A stretch of 64,000 bases of DNA, from positions 8,234-72,233 of the forward strand of contig VZQC01007104.1 of assembly GCA_009823505.1 (NCBI GenBank), read 5' to 3'. This DNA is from Rhizomys pruinosus (Eukaryota; Chordata; Mammalia; Rodentia; Spalacidae). Both the position numbers and the translations under genes were made by a program. Below the pieces are notes generated by a model. It made no database searches. It was not told where the DNA came from and saw only the letters and a list, made by a program, of their open reading frames with translations. Positions 48,159 to 59,459 of this stretch are shown one piece after another. Position 1 is the stretch's first letter. Each line of letters begins with the position of its first letter.

Positions 48159-51100
48159 GTGAGGAAGGACCTTGTCACAATACCAAAGAGTTATGCTGTT
48201 TGCCTTCCTCCTGTCCTTCCCCAGAGGGACCTGAGGCCTTTTACTAGGGTAACTGTACACTGGGGAAAAGGAAATAATCAGACTTTTCGAGGCCTATTGG
48301 ATACTGGTTCTGAGTTGACACTGATCCCAGGAGACCCTAAAAAGCATTGTGGCCCTCCGGTTAAAGTAGGGGCCTATGGAGGTCAGGTGATAAATGGAGT
48401 TTTGGCTGAAGTCCGACTCACGGTGGGCCCAGTGGGTCCCAGAACGCATCCCGTAGTTATTTCCCCAGTCCCAGAATGTATAATTGGGATAGATATAATT
48501 AGAAATTGGCAGAATCCCCACATTGGTTCCCTGATCTGTGGAGTGAGGGCTATTATGGTTGGAAAGGCCAAATGGAAACCATTGGTGTTGCCTCTACCAG
48601 GGAAAATAGTGAACCAAAAACAGTATCGTATCCCTGGAGGGATTGCGGAGATTAATGCCACTATCAAGGATTTGAAAGATGCAGGGGTGGTGATTCCTAC
48701 CACATCTCCATTTAACTCTCCAATTTGGCCTGTGCAAAAGACAGATGGATCATGGAGAATGACAGTTGACTATCGAAAACTCAACCAAGTAGTGACACCA
48801 ATTGCAGCCGCTGTACCAGATGTGGTGTCCTTACTCGAGCAGATTAATATGTCTCCTGGTACCTGGTATGCAGCTATTGATCTGGCCAATGCTTTTTTCT
48901 CAATACCGGTTCATAAGGACCACCAGAAGCAATTTGCTTTCAGCTGGCAAGGCCAACAGTATACCTTTACTGTCTTACCTCAGGGGTATGTTAACTCTCC
49001 AGCGTTGTGCCATAACTTAGTTAGAAGGGATCTTGATCGCCTGACTCTTCCACAAAATATCACACTGGTCCACTATATTGATGATGTTATGTTGATTGGA
49101 CCCAGTGAACAGGAGGTAGCAGCTAGTCTAGACTTGTTGGTAAAGCATATGCGCATGAGAGGATGGGAAATAAATCCAACTAAAATTCAAGGGCCATCTA
49201 CCTCGGTGAAGTTTCTAGGAGTTCAGTGGTGTGGAGCATGCAGAGACATTCCTTCTAAGGTAAAGAATAAGTTGTTGCACCTGGCCCCTCCCTCCACCAA
49301 GAAAGAAGCACAACGTCTGGTGGGTCTTTTTGGATTCTGGAGGCAGCACATTCCTCATCTGGGTGTGTTACTACGACCCATATATCAGGTGACTCGTAAG
49401 GCAGCAAACTTTGAGTGGGGCTTGGAACAGGAAAAGGCTCTTCAACAGGTCCAGGCTGCAGTGCAGGCTGCTCTGCCCCTAGGGCCATATGATCCAGCAG
49501 ACCCAATGGTGCTTGAGGTATCAGTGGCAGATAGAGATGCTGTCTGGAGTCTGTGGCAGGCTCCCATAGGGGAATCACAGCGGAGGCCCTTGGGATTTTG
49601 GAGCAAGGCTCTACCTTCATCTGCAAACAACTATTCTCCTTTTGAGAGACAGCTCTTAGCCTGCTATTGGGCCTTAGTGGAAACTGAACGTTTGACAATG
49701 GGCCACCAAGTCACCATGCGACCTGAGCTGCCCATCATGAGCTGGGTGTTATCTGACCCACCAGACCATAAAGTAGGACGTGCACAGCAACAGTCCATTG
49801 TCAAATGGAAGTGGTACATACGGGACAGGGCCCGGGCAGGCCCTGAGGGCACAAGCAAGCTACATGAAGAAGTTGCCCAAATGCCTATGGTTCCCACTCC
49901 TGTTACAATGTCTCCTGGGCTTAAGCATGCACCTATGGCTTCATGGGGTTTGCCCTATGATCAGTTGACTGAGGAAGAGAAGACTAGGGCCTGGTTTACT
50001 GATGGTTCTGCACGCTATGCAGGCACCACCCAGAGGTGGACAGCTGCAGCATTACAGCCAATTTCTGAAACAACCCTAAAGGACACTGGTGAAGGAAAGT
50101 CTTCACAGTGGGCAGAACTTCGGGCAGTGCACATGGTTGTGCATTTTGCCTGGAAGGAGAAATGGCCAGAGGTTCGATTATATACTGATTCATGGGCTGT
50201 AGCCAATGGTTTGGCTGGATGGTCAGGGACTTGGAAGGAGCATGACTGGAAAATTGGTGAGAAAGACATTTGGGGAAGAAGTATGTGGATAGAGCTCTCT
50301 GAATGGTCAAAGGATGTGAAGATACTTGTGTCTCATGTAAATGCTCATCAAAAGGTGATCTCAGCAGAGGATGAGTTTAATAATCAAGTAGATCGGATGA
50401 CTCGTTCTGTGGATTGTCAGCCTCTTTCTCCAGCTATCCCTGTTGTTGCTCAATGGGCCCATGAACAAAGTGGTCATGGTGGCAGAGATGGAGGTTATGC
50501 ATGGGCTCAACAGCATGGACTCCCACTCACTAAGGCTGATCTGGCTACAGCTGCTGCCGAGTGCCAGATTTGCCAACAGCAGAGACCAACATTGAGCCCC
50601 CGATATGGTGCTATTCCCCGGGGTGACCAGCCAGCAACCTGGTGGCAGGTTGACTACATTGGACCACTTCCATCATGGAGGGGACAGCGTTTTGTTCTTA
50701 CAGGAATAGATACTTATTCTGGTTATGGATTTGCCTTTCCTGCACGTAATGCTTCTGCCAAAACTACCATCCAGGGACTTACGGAATGCCTTATCCACCG
50801 TCATGGTATTCCTCACAGCATTGCTTCTGACCAAGGAACTCACTTCACAGCCAAAGAAGTGCGACAGTGGGCCCATGGTCATGGTATCCACTGGTCTTAC
50901 CATGTTCCCCACCACCCAGAAGCAGCTGGCTTGATAGAACGATGGAATGGCCTCTTGAAGACACAGTTACAGCGCCAATTAGGTAGCAATACCCTAGAGG
51001 GCTGGGGCAAGGTTATCCAGCAGGCAGTATATGCTTTGAATCAGCACCCACTATATGGTACTGTTTCTCCTATAGCCAGAATTCATGGGTCCAGGAACCA

Positions 51101-51599
51101 AGGGGTGGAACTGGGAGTGATTCCACTCACTATCACCCCTAGTGACCCAGTAGGAAAATTTTTGCTTCCTGTACCCACGGCCTTGCATTCTGCTGGTCTA
51201 CAAGTTTTGGCTCCAAAGGGGGAAGTGCTTTTTCCAGGAGATACAGCAAACGTTCCATTGAACTGGAAGCTAAGACTTCCCCCTGGCCACTTTGGGCTTC
51301 TACTGCCCTTAATCCAACAGGCTAAGGAAGGAATAACAATAGTAGGAGGAGTGATTGATCCAGACTACCATGGGGAAATTGCACTTTTTTCTCCAAAATG
51401 GGGGCAAGGAAGTTTATGTCTGGAAGGCAGGAGATGCTTTAGGGCACCTTCTGGTGCTACCATGTCCTGTGATTTAGGTCAATGGGAAACTCCAACAACC
51501 CAAACCAGACAGGACAATAAATGGCCCAGACCCTTCATGGATGCAGATATGGGTCACTCTTCCAGGGAAAGAGCCAAGACCTGCAGAGGTGCTTGCTGA
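48159..51599 (+). CDS. pol: ERV-L Pol polyprotein (protease, RT, RNase H, integrase, dUTPase), open frame
   Basis: Open for 1146 codons from GTG at 48159; the frame is open from 48141 and there is no nearby ATG, as expected for a pol made by readthrough or frameshift from gag. Aspartic protease: L-D-T-G-S at residues 47-51. Reverse transcriptase: L-P-Q-G near 275 and Y-I-D-D at 306-309. RNase H: catalytic Asp in F-T-D-G-S (615), E in W-A-E-L, D in Y-T-D-S. Integrase: H-H-C-C zinc region (about 755-805) and D832, D891, E927 with 35 residues between the last two. dUTPase: [10 protein letters not shown] motif near residues 1065-1075, after the integrase, the ERV-L arrangement. No stop or frameshift was seen despite clear LTR divergence. 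With gag broken and env absent, the element cannot move by itself. Confidence 0.92.
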   Translation: MRKDLVTIPKSYAVCLPPVLPQRDLRPFTRVTVHWGKGNNQTFRGLLDTGSELTLIPGDPKKHCGPPVKVGAYGGQVINGVLAEVRLTVGPVGPRTHPVVISPVPECIIGIDIIRNWQNPHIGSLICGVRAIMVGKAKWKPLVLPLPGKIVNQKQYRIPGGIAEINATIKDLKDAGVVIPTTSPFNSPIWPVQKTDGSWRMTVDYRKLNQVVTPIAAAVPDVVSLLEQINMSPGTWYAAIDLANAFFSIPVHKDHQKQFAFSWQGQQYTFTVLPQGYVNSPALCHNLVRRDLDRLTLPQNITLVHYIDDVMLIGPSEQEVAASLDLLVKHMRMRGWEINPTKIQGPSTSVKFLGVQWCGACRDIPSKVKNKLLHLAPPSTKKEAQRLVGLFGFWRQHIPHLGVLLRPIYQVTRKAANFEWGLEQEKALQQVQAAVQAALPLGPYDPADPMVLEVSVADRDAVWSLWQAPIGESQRRPLGFWSKALPSSANNYSPFERQLLACYWALVETERLTMGHQVTMRPELPIMSWVLSDPPDHKVGRAQQQSIVKWKWYIRDRARAGPEGTSKLHEEVAQMPMVPTPVTMSPGLKHAPMASWGLPYDQLTEEEKTRAWFTDGSARYAGTTQRWTAAALQPISETTLKDTGEGKSSQWAELRAVHMVVHFAWKEKWPEVRLYTDSWAVANGLAGWSGTWKEHDWKIGEKDIWGRSMWIELSEWSKDVKILVSHVNAHQKVISAEDEFNNQVDRMTRSVDCQPLSPAIPVVAQWAHEQSGHGGRDGGYAWAQQHGLPLTKADLATAAAECQICQQQRPTLSPRYGAIPRGDQPATWWQVDYIGPLPSWRGQRFVLTGIDTYSGYGFAFPARNASAKTTIQGLTECLIHRHGIPHSIASDQGTHFTAKEVRQWAHGHGIHWSYHVPHHPEAAGLIERWNGLLKTQLQRQLGSNTLEGWGKVIQQAVYALNQHPLYGTVSPIARIHGSRNQGVELGVIPLTITPSDPVGKFLLPVPTALHSAGLQVLAPKGEVLFPGDTANVPLNWKLRLPPGHFGLLLPLIQQAKEGITIVGGVIDPDYHGEIALFSPKWGQGSLCLEGRRCFRAPSGATMSCDLGQWETPTTQTRQDNKWPRPFMDADMGHSSRERAKTCRGAC

Positions 51600-52002
51600 T
51601 GGTGGAGGAAATACCGAATGGGTAGTAGAATAAGGTAGTCATAAATATCAGCTGAGGCCACAGGACCAGTTGCAGAAACGTGGATTATAATAGATATTAA
51701 CTTTTGTCCTATTTGGTTAAGAATGTGCTTGTTCATATATATACGTATATTAAGCGGATATTTGTGTTGTTCCCTTTTGAATGTGCAACTGAGATAAGTG
51801 ATAAGTGTTGTCCTATTTAGGTTATTAGATACTGAAGGACTAAGCGTTCCTCAAGGAAATTACCACCTACTCTGAGATATAATGCTTTGCTACTGCACAT
51901 GAGACACTTATAATAGGTTAGGTGGAATTATGACCTTGCCATTGTTTGCAATTGACATTTAAACATAACATAAGGAGAGGCTATTTATTGGGTGTCAAGT
52001 TG
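51600..52002 (+). other. ERV-L region between pol and 3' LTR
   Basis: About 400 bp with stops in all frames; no env-like sequence. Confidence 0.7.
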
Positions 52003-52013
52003 AAAAGGGGTGG
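52003..52013 (+). promoter_or_regulatory. ERV-L polypurine tract
   Basis: AAAAGGGGTGG directly before the 3' LTR, the plus-strand primer position. Confidence 0.75.
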
Positions 52014-52016
52014 ACT

Positions 52017-52486
52017 TGTGATGGTTAATCCTGGGTGTCAACTTGACTGGACTAAGGAAAAAATAAGAGAAAAAGGATATTCGGATTGGATCACCTCAAC
52101 CCGGATGGCCCACCCCAAATGTGGGCGTTACCTTCTGCCAGCAGGCAGTATTAAAGCCCACAGCAGAGGGAGCTGGTCCCTTTTTTCCTGCAGATTGCCT
52201 CTCTCACTGGTGAGTTTGTCTTGCTGCTGTGATCAACCCTTCGGATTCTAGCGTGTACTGAGACCGGCAGATCTGGAATCCATCGGGCCTTCAGCACCAT
52301 ATTGGGACTACTGAGACACCGAGTCTTGCAGATTGATCAGTTCCTTGGATTCTCAGCCTCTCCAGTGTGGCGTGGCTACTGTTGGACTCCTTGAACTCTG
52401 TCATGTGAGCAAATCAATAAATTGCATATAGCTATTACATATTCGACCTGTTGCTTCTGTTTCTTTAGAGAACCCTGACTAATACA
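52017..52486 (+). repeat. ERV-L 3' LTR
   Basis: 470 bp, TGTGATGG...CTGACTAATACA, the partner of 45478-45946. Confidence 0.93.
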
Positions 52487-52660
52487 AAAAGTAACAAAGA
52501 AAACAATACCAAAAAATCAATGAATCCTAAAGCTGGATTTTTGAAAGAATAAACAAGATAGACAGACCTCTAGCCCAGTTAACCAAAAGAAAGAAAGAAC
52601 AACTCCAAATTAATAGTATTGATGATGAAAAAGGAAACATCACAACAGTCAAAGAATAGA

Positions 52661-52682
52661 TACCCTAACCCTAACCCTAACC
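52661..52682 (+). repeat. Interstitial telomeric repeat, (CCCTAA)3
   Basis: TACCCTAACCCTAACCCTAA plus CC sits inside L1 ORF2. Compared with the nested L1, about 335 bp of ORF2 (between about 42065 and 42400) are missing here and the telomeric tract stands in their place. This is a typical scar of double-strand-break repair with telomeric DNA added. Confidence 0.85.
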
Positions 52683-54410
52683 AGGTAAAGATACAACCAA
52701 AAAGGAGAACTATAGACCCATCTCCCTAATAAACACAGATGACAAAATTCTAAACAGGATACTGGCAAAATGCATACAGACCCACATCGAGAAGATCATC
52801 CATCATGATCAAGTTGGATTCATACCAGAGATGCAGGGATGGTTCAACATACAAAAATCAATAAATATCATCAAGCATATAAATGGACTGAAAGACAAAA
52901 ACCACATCATCATCTCAATTGATGAGGAGAAAGACTGACAAAATCCAGCATCCCTTCATGTTCAAAGTCCTGGAGGGAATTGGACTGGAGGGATCATTCC
53001 TCAATGTAATCAAAGCCATATACAGGAAATCCACAGCCAATATCATCCTAAATGGGGAAATGACAGAAGCATTCCCCTTAAAGGAAGAACTCAGCAAGGC
53101 TGCCCCCTGTCACCACTCCATTTCAATACAGTGCTGGAAACCCTTGCTAGGGCAATAAGGCAAGAAAAGGAAATTAAAGGAGTACTAATTGGAAAAGAGG
53201 AAGTCAAGCTATCCCTTTTTGCTGATGATATGATTGTCTACCTAAGGAATGCCAAGAACTCCACCAGAAAACTCCTAGAAATGATTAAATACTTCGGTAA
53301 AGTGGCAGGATACAAAATAAATCTAGAAAAATCAGTAGCCTTTCTTTACACCAACAACAAGCAACTGAAAAAGGAATACAAGGAGACCTTCCCACTCACA
53401 ATAGCCTCAAAAACAATAAAATACCTAGGAACAAACCTAACCAAAGACACCAAGGATCTCTACAACAAAAATTTTAAACCCCTGAAGAAGGAAATTGAGG
53501 AAGACATCAGAAGATGGACAAACCTCCCATGCTCATGGATTGGGAAAATAAATATAGTAAAATTGTCCATTCTACCCAAACTCGTGTACAGATTTAATGC
53601 AATCCCGATCAAAATCCTCAAGAGCTTCTTCACAGGCTTGGAAAAAAAATTCTTAATTTCATTTGGAAAAACAAAAGACCCCGAATAGCCAAAGCAACCC
53701 TGAGTGAAAAGAGCAATACAGGGGGGATTGCCGTACCAGACGTCAAACTATACTACAGGGCTATAGTCATAAAAACAGCTTGGTACTGGCACAAAAACAG
53801 ACCAGTTGACCAATGGAATAAAACTGAAGTTCCAAACCTGAGCACATACAATTTCAGCCACCTCATATTTGACAAGGGTCCAAGAAGACACAATGGAGGA
53901 AAGACAGCATCTTCAGTAAGTGGCGTTGCCAAAACTGGATCACCACCTATAGAAGAATGAAATTAAACCCGTACCTCTCCCCCTGTACAAAAATCAATTC
54001 CAGATGGATCAAAGACCTCAATGTGAAACCCCAAACCCTGGAGGTGATAGAAGAAAAACTTGGCAGCAGACTACAAGGCATAGGCATAGGAAAAGTCTTC
54101 GTAAATCAGAGAGCAGCTGCACAAGAAATAAGATCAACAATTGACAAATGGGAACTCATTAAACTCAAAAGCTTCTGTACATCAAAAGAAATAATAAAGG
54201 AAGTGAAGAGAAAAACCATGGAGTGGGAGGAAATCTTCACTGCAGATACATTGGATAAAGCATTAATTTCCAGAGCATACAAACTACTTAAAAAACAAAG
54301 AAGAAAGAAAATAAATGAACCATTGAAAAGATGGAGCAAAGAACTGAATAGAGACTTCACAGAGGAGGAATTAGAGATGGCTGAGAAACATCTTAAAAAC
54401 TGTTCAATGT

Positions 54411-54650
54411 GGGGCTGGAGAGATGGCCTAGGGGTTAAGAGCACTGACTGCTCTTGTAGAGGACCCAGGCTCGATCCCCAGCACCCATATGGTGGCTGAG
54501 AACCGTCTGTAACTCCAATTCCAGGAGAACTCCAGTTCCAGGGGGAATCCGACACCCTCTTCTGACCTCTGAGGCATTGCATGACACGGGTGCACAGACA
54601 TACATGCAGACAGTACATTCATACACATACAGAAATAAATTTAAAAAATT
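54411..54650 (+). mobile_element. B2 SINE in host L1 ORF2
   Basis: GGGGCTGGAGAGATGGCCTA to an A/T-rich tail. AAAAACTGTTCAA is repeated on both sides. Confidence 0.95.
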
Positions 54651-55325
54651 AAAAAACTGTTCAACGTCACTAATAATTAGGAAAATGCACATTAAGACCA
54701 CCCTAAGATATCATCTCGCTCTGATAAGATTGGACAAGATCAAGAAAACAAACGATATCAAGTGCTGGAGAGGTTGTGAGGAAAGGGGAACACTCATCCA
54801 TTGCTGGTGGTACTGTAAACTTGTACAGCCACTATGGAAAGCAGTGATAAAAACCCTTGGAGGGCTCAAAATAAGCTTGCCATTTGATCCAGTCATTCCA
54901 CTCCTGGGTATATACCCACAAGACTCATCTTACTGCAGAAATACATGCACAGCTATATTTATTGCAGCTCTGTTCACAATAGGAAAAAGCTGGAACCAAC
55001 CCAAGTGCCCCTCAACTGACAAGTGGATAGAGAAAATGTGGTACATGTACACAATGGAGCTCTATGCAGCAGTAAAGACAGACAACATCATGAAATTTGC
55101 AGGTAAATGGAGGGAGCTAGAAGATATTACATTAAGTGAAGTAACACAGTCCCAGAAAAACAGACGAGGAATGGTAGCCCTCATCTGTGGATGCTAGCTC
55201 CAATAATCCAGTTGTAAATATTTCTTGTGGAGAGAGATGCATATTAAAACAACAACAACAACAGAAAGACTGCAGCAGAAAACTGAAATAGTGAATCGGG
55301 AGGGGTGGAAGGGGCGGGAGAGGGA

Positions 55326-57350
55326 CACGGTTCTATATTCAATTAATGTATATTTAATTGATGTGAGTTCAACAAGTATCCAATTTTGCCCAGACTCTGT
55401 CTACAGATTACATGGTGTTTTAGGACTCAGGAAAAGTAAATATGTGTATATCAAACAACATTCGTTTATAGGTTCAGATAAAAACGTTAATGCACCTTAG
55501 TTAATTACAAATATAAATTGTTGTCCACATTTGTTTTACTTAAAATCTGTATAACAATAACTTTGGGATTGGCATATACAAATGTTCTCTATAAAGTTTA
55601 TGTTGTACAGTATCATCTTGTAGCATTCTCTTTTACCTGCAGGATGATTTAACTTAAGAAGTTAACTTTGCTTCCCAAGTTAACGACATACAGTCACATA
55701 AAATAGCTTGGGTGAATTTGATGAAATCTGTGACTTGATTCCTGCCTATAGGTATGTATACTACAACTGCCTTTTTGAGACTCATGGGTCAAATACAAAA
55801 ACCTAAAATAAAAGGGGGGGGATACAGATATATAGGAAACCTTTTTGTCGAATCTTTGCAATTCAAATCTTAAAACTAACGATGGAAAAAGATTTGTATG
55901 TTCCAACAGGTCAAAATGTCACCAACTTAACGGCTGAGAAAGAAAAGACACAGCTTTGCATTGTGTAGGATGTACCAGGAAGTACCAGCAGAAAGGTTGG
56001 CTCATCTGAACATTGAAAGGAAGAAAAGCCTCAGACTGCTACAGGCATAAAACCCTTCTGTGGATCCTACTTGTAACAACTATTTATAATGAGTCCTAGT
56101 GAAACTTACCTTCTTGGTGCCACAAAGTTTTAATATGAGAGAATTTCTTACCTCTCCTTCATAGAACAAGGAGGAATATGATGATGATGAGGTCATTCTC
56201 TAACTGTAAATTGGAGCCAACTGTTATAGAGGTAATCTCTTATAAAACCAGTAAACTGCATTCTTTAATTGACTGATACACATAAGAACTGTGAAAAGGA
56301 TTATTCTCTATTCAGAACCAAATATAATACTAAAGTCTCCTTAAGCTGTGCACTTAAACAAAATATATTAATACAGGAGAGCTCTGATATCAGCAATGGA
56401 TTATTCTACCAAGGAGATGTTGGCCAGGGGATCCACGCCATCCCCCAAAGGTAAAGGCATCTTGCCTGTAAACTGGGATACCTGCAAGAAGAGAAGCAGT
56501 AAGGCCCTGCTGTGGAAAACCTGATGTAAGCATGGGAAAAATGTATTGAGACCACACCTGCAAGTGTACAGTTGGTCTCTGGAATATCAGAGAGTATTAC
56601 CAAAGGCCACTAAACCAATAAAGCAAATATAGGTCTCCTTGAGTCAAGCAAGACTCCTCTGTCAGCACCAGCTACACCTCACCTGCCTGGAAATACTGTG
56701 CAGCAGTGGCAGCTATATGCCTGTATATAACAAATCTAATTGTCTATTAGCTTTCTCCTTGGAAGAATAACCCACAGCTGATGCCACAAGCTTATATCCT
56801 CTAATGGTTAGGAGATGTTATATGCCACAGTAAGACCCTGTCATATTTTACAGAAAAAAAAACTTAATTCATGGATTAACATACCATCCAAACATCTGTG
56901 TCTATACCAAAGTAACCTACCATAACAATTAGTACTGTTTAAATACCTATATATCTAATTGCTTGTGCTTCATTAGCAGGATTGAAAGGTTATTCCTGGA
57001 CAAACTGTCAGCCCATGAAAGGAAACAGCCAGAATTGATCAGAGTCCAAAATGACAGCTCCAGAGAAAGTAGAGTGTTTTGCTTCTTTTCCACCTGTGCC
57101 ACTTTTCTTAGCCTAGGGAACAATCTGCAGAAGAGGCGGCTATGAGAATGTAAAGGCTGGGATTGGGGTGAATGGTGAAACTACAGCAATATAGACTGGA
57201 CACTTATTTGATTAACTTTATTGAACATACAAGCCCCCCAGCTGGATGGTGGGACCCTTGGGCTGTGTGGGTTTGGGCACAACTGCTTGCAAATTGGTTT
57301 TACATGAAGGATGTTTGTACTCATAAATTATTACTTATTGTTAAAACATG
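55326..57350 (+). repeat. 2-kb unit attached to the host L1 3' end
   Basis: Collinear with 14086-16152 along its whole length, including ATTCAATTAATGTAT at the start and TTACATGAAGGATG near the end, and followed by an A-rich stretch. No conserved reading frame between copies. Confidence 0.8.
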
Positions 57351-57426
57351 GAAAAAATAAAGAAGTAATAGAAGAAAAAATTAAATGTCACAAATAAAGA
57401 AAATAGTATGCTCATTAAAAAAATAA

Positions 57427-59125
57427 AGAGTACTAATCAGAAAAGAAGAAATTAAAATATCCCTTTTTGCAGATGATATGATAGTTTATCTGAGGGAGTC
57501 TAAAAACTCCACCAGAAATCTATTAGAAATGATGAAGAGTTTCAGTAAAGTTTGCCGGGCATGGTGGCACACACCTTTAATCCTAGCACTTGAGAGGCAG
57601 AGGCAGGCAGATCTTTGTGAGTTCAAGGACAGCCTGGTCTACGGAGTGAATTCCAGGACAGCTGGGGCAACAGGGAGACCCTTTCTCGAAAAGACCAAAA
57701 AAATAAAAAATAAAAAAATAAAGGGTTTTAGTAAAGTTGCAGGATACAATATTAACCTAGAAAAATTGGTAGACTTTCTTTACACCAACAAAAGCAACTG
57801 GAGAAGGAATACAAGGAGACCTTCCCACTCACAATAGCATCAAATAATATAAAATATCTGGGAACAAACCCAACAAAAGACACCAAAGTTATTTACAACA
57901 TATATTTTAAACCCCTGAAAAAGGAGATTGAAAATGACATCAAAATTTAGAAAGACTTCCCATGCTCATGGATTGGAAAAATTAATATAGTAAACATGTC
58001 CATTCTTCCCAAATTGATATACAGATTCAACTCATTCCCAGTCAAAATCTCTATGAGTTTCTTCACAGACTTAGAAAAAAAGTCCTTAAATTCGAAAAAA
58101 ACAAAAGACCCTGAATTGTTAAAGCAACCCTGAGTGAAAAGTACAATAGAGGGGGGATTGCTTTACCTACATTACAGTGCTATAGTCATAAAAACAGCCT
58201 GGTACTGGCACAAAAACAGACCCATTAACATTCAGAATATATAATCTACTCAAAAAAAAAGAAGTAAGAAAATAAATGACTCACTCAAAAGATAAAGAGA
58301 TGAACAGAGACTTCACCAATGAGAAAGTAAAGATTACTGAGAAACTTCTTAAGAAGTGTTAAACATCTTTAATAATTAAGGAAATGCAAATTAAAACACT
58401 CTAAGATATGATCTCACTCTGATAAGACTGGCTAAGATCAAGAAAACAAAAGACACCAAATGCTGGAGAGGTTGTGGGGAAAGGGGAACACTCCTCTACT
58501 GCTGGTGGGAACATAAACTCGTACAACCGTTGTGGAAAAGTGTGGAGAACCCTTAAAAGACTCAAAATGAGCCTACCACCTGACCCAGCCATACCATTTC
58601 TGGGTATATACCCACAAGACTCATCCTACTGCAGAGATACCTGCACATCTATTTTTATTGCAGCTCTTTTCATAATAGCGAAGAGTTGAAACCAACCCAA
58701 ATGCCCCTCAACTGAGGACTGGATAATAAAAATGTGGTACATCTACACGATGAAGTTCTATGCAGTGGTAAAGAAATATGACATCATGAGATTTGCAGGT
58801 AAATTGATGGAACTTGAAGCCATTATACTAAGTGAAGTAACACAGTCCCCCCCCAAAAAAATGGAGAATGTTTTCCCTCATTTGTGGATGCTAGTACCAA
58901 ATCCCCCAATTGAAAGAAAAGCTGAGCAATGTTATTGCTATATTTCTTTCTATCTGAAAGCAACAGTGCCGTTACAATGTCAATATCATAATGAGCCCTA
59001 GAATTAACTTACCACCTACTTTCAGGCATGGTAATTAATGTACATGGGCGGAAGGTATATATTCTTATTTTAGAGTAATATAAAATTAAAATAAAAAATC
59101 TGAACCCCTGAACATAATAAAAAAA
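57427..59125 (+). mobile_element. LINE-1 ORF2 fragment with 3' UTR
   Basis: Sense ORF2 from the RT motif (F-A-D-D at about 57467) to the C-terminus (58730-58860) and an A-rich 3' end. Internal deletions, for example near 58225, and many lesions. A B1 interrupts it at 57551-57712. Confidence 0.85.
57551..57712 (+). mobile_element. B1 SINE
   Basis: GCCGGGCATGGTGGCACACA to an A-rich tail. It splits the L1 motif TTCAGTAAAGTT / TTTTAGTAAAGTT, which is repeated as the target-site duplication. Confidence 0.95.
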
Positions 59126-59459
59126 GAAGGTATGTGTGGATGAAACTGATCAATGAATACCAACTTGGTTACATACAGTATGAAACTTTGGTGTACGTTT
59201 TACAGTAAGATCAATAAAGATGTGATATTGCATGCATTTCAAAAGTCTCAAAGAAAGAACTGTGTAATTTTGTTCAGAACTGTGGAATTTTTAACCACAA
59301 AGAAATTATTCATGTTTGACGACCTAGACATGTTCAGCAGTTTTAAACAATGTATATATGCATGAAACATCATGTGACCCTATAAATATGTATAACTTTA
59401 TATTCGTATATGTCAGCCAAAATAAATTAAAGAAAAGAATAAGGGAAACAAACAAAGCA
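59126..59459. other. Unassigned AT-rich sequence
   Basis: No recognised exon. An AATAAA near 59420 followed by A-rich sequence could be a retroposon tail. Confidence 0.35.

Larger units (their letters stand above)
45478..52486 (+). mobile_element. ERV-L class endogenous retrovirus, complete provirus without env
   Basis: A 7.0-kb element with two ~470-bp LTRs, a tRNA-Leu-type primer site, gag, pol and polypurine tract in order. The flanking 5-mers AACAG and AAAAG agree at 4 of 5 positions, as expected for an aged 5-bp duplication. It sits in the host L1. Absence of env and a dUTPase at the pol C-terminus are typical of ERV-L. Gag is broken and pol is open. Confidence 0.93.
52487..55325 (+). 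mobile_element. Host LINE-1, right part (ORF2 to 3' UTR)
   Basis: Resumes ORF2 exactly where the ERV-L cut it (AACAAAGAAAACAATACC). It runs through RT (open 53131-53688, with F-A-D-D near 53218), the connection region (open 53957-54400) and the C-terminus (open to 55197, C-W-R-G-C). Lesions: telomeric tract with deletion at 52661-52682, frameshift near 53650, B2 at 54411-54650. The G-rich 3' UTR leads into the 2-kb unit. Confidence 0.88.

Noticed and set aside
49255..49698. 147-codon open frame on the minus strand
   Set aside because: Antisense shadow of the ERV-L pol frame, with no independent evidence.
52661..52682. Possible chromosome end or subtelomere
   Set aside because: Only three telomeric units, embedded in L1 sequence on both sides and with no subtelomeric repeats; an internal repair scar fits better.
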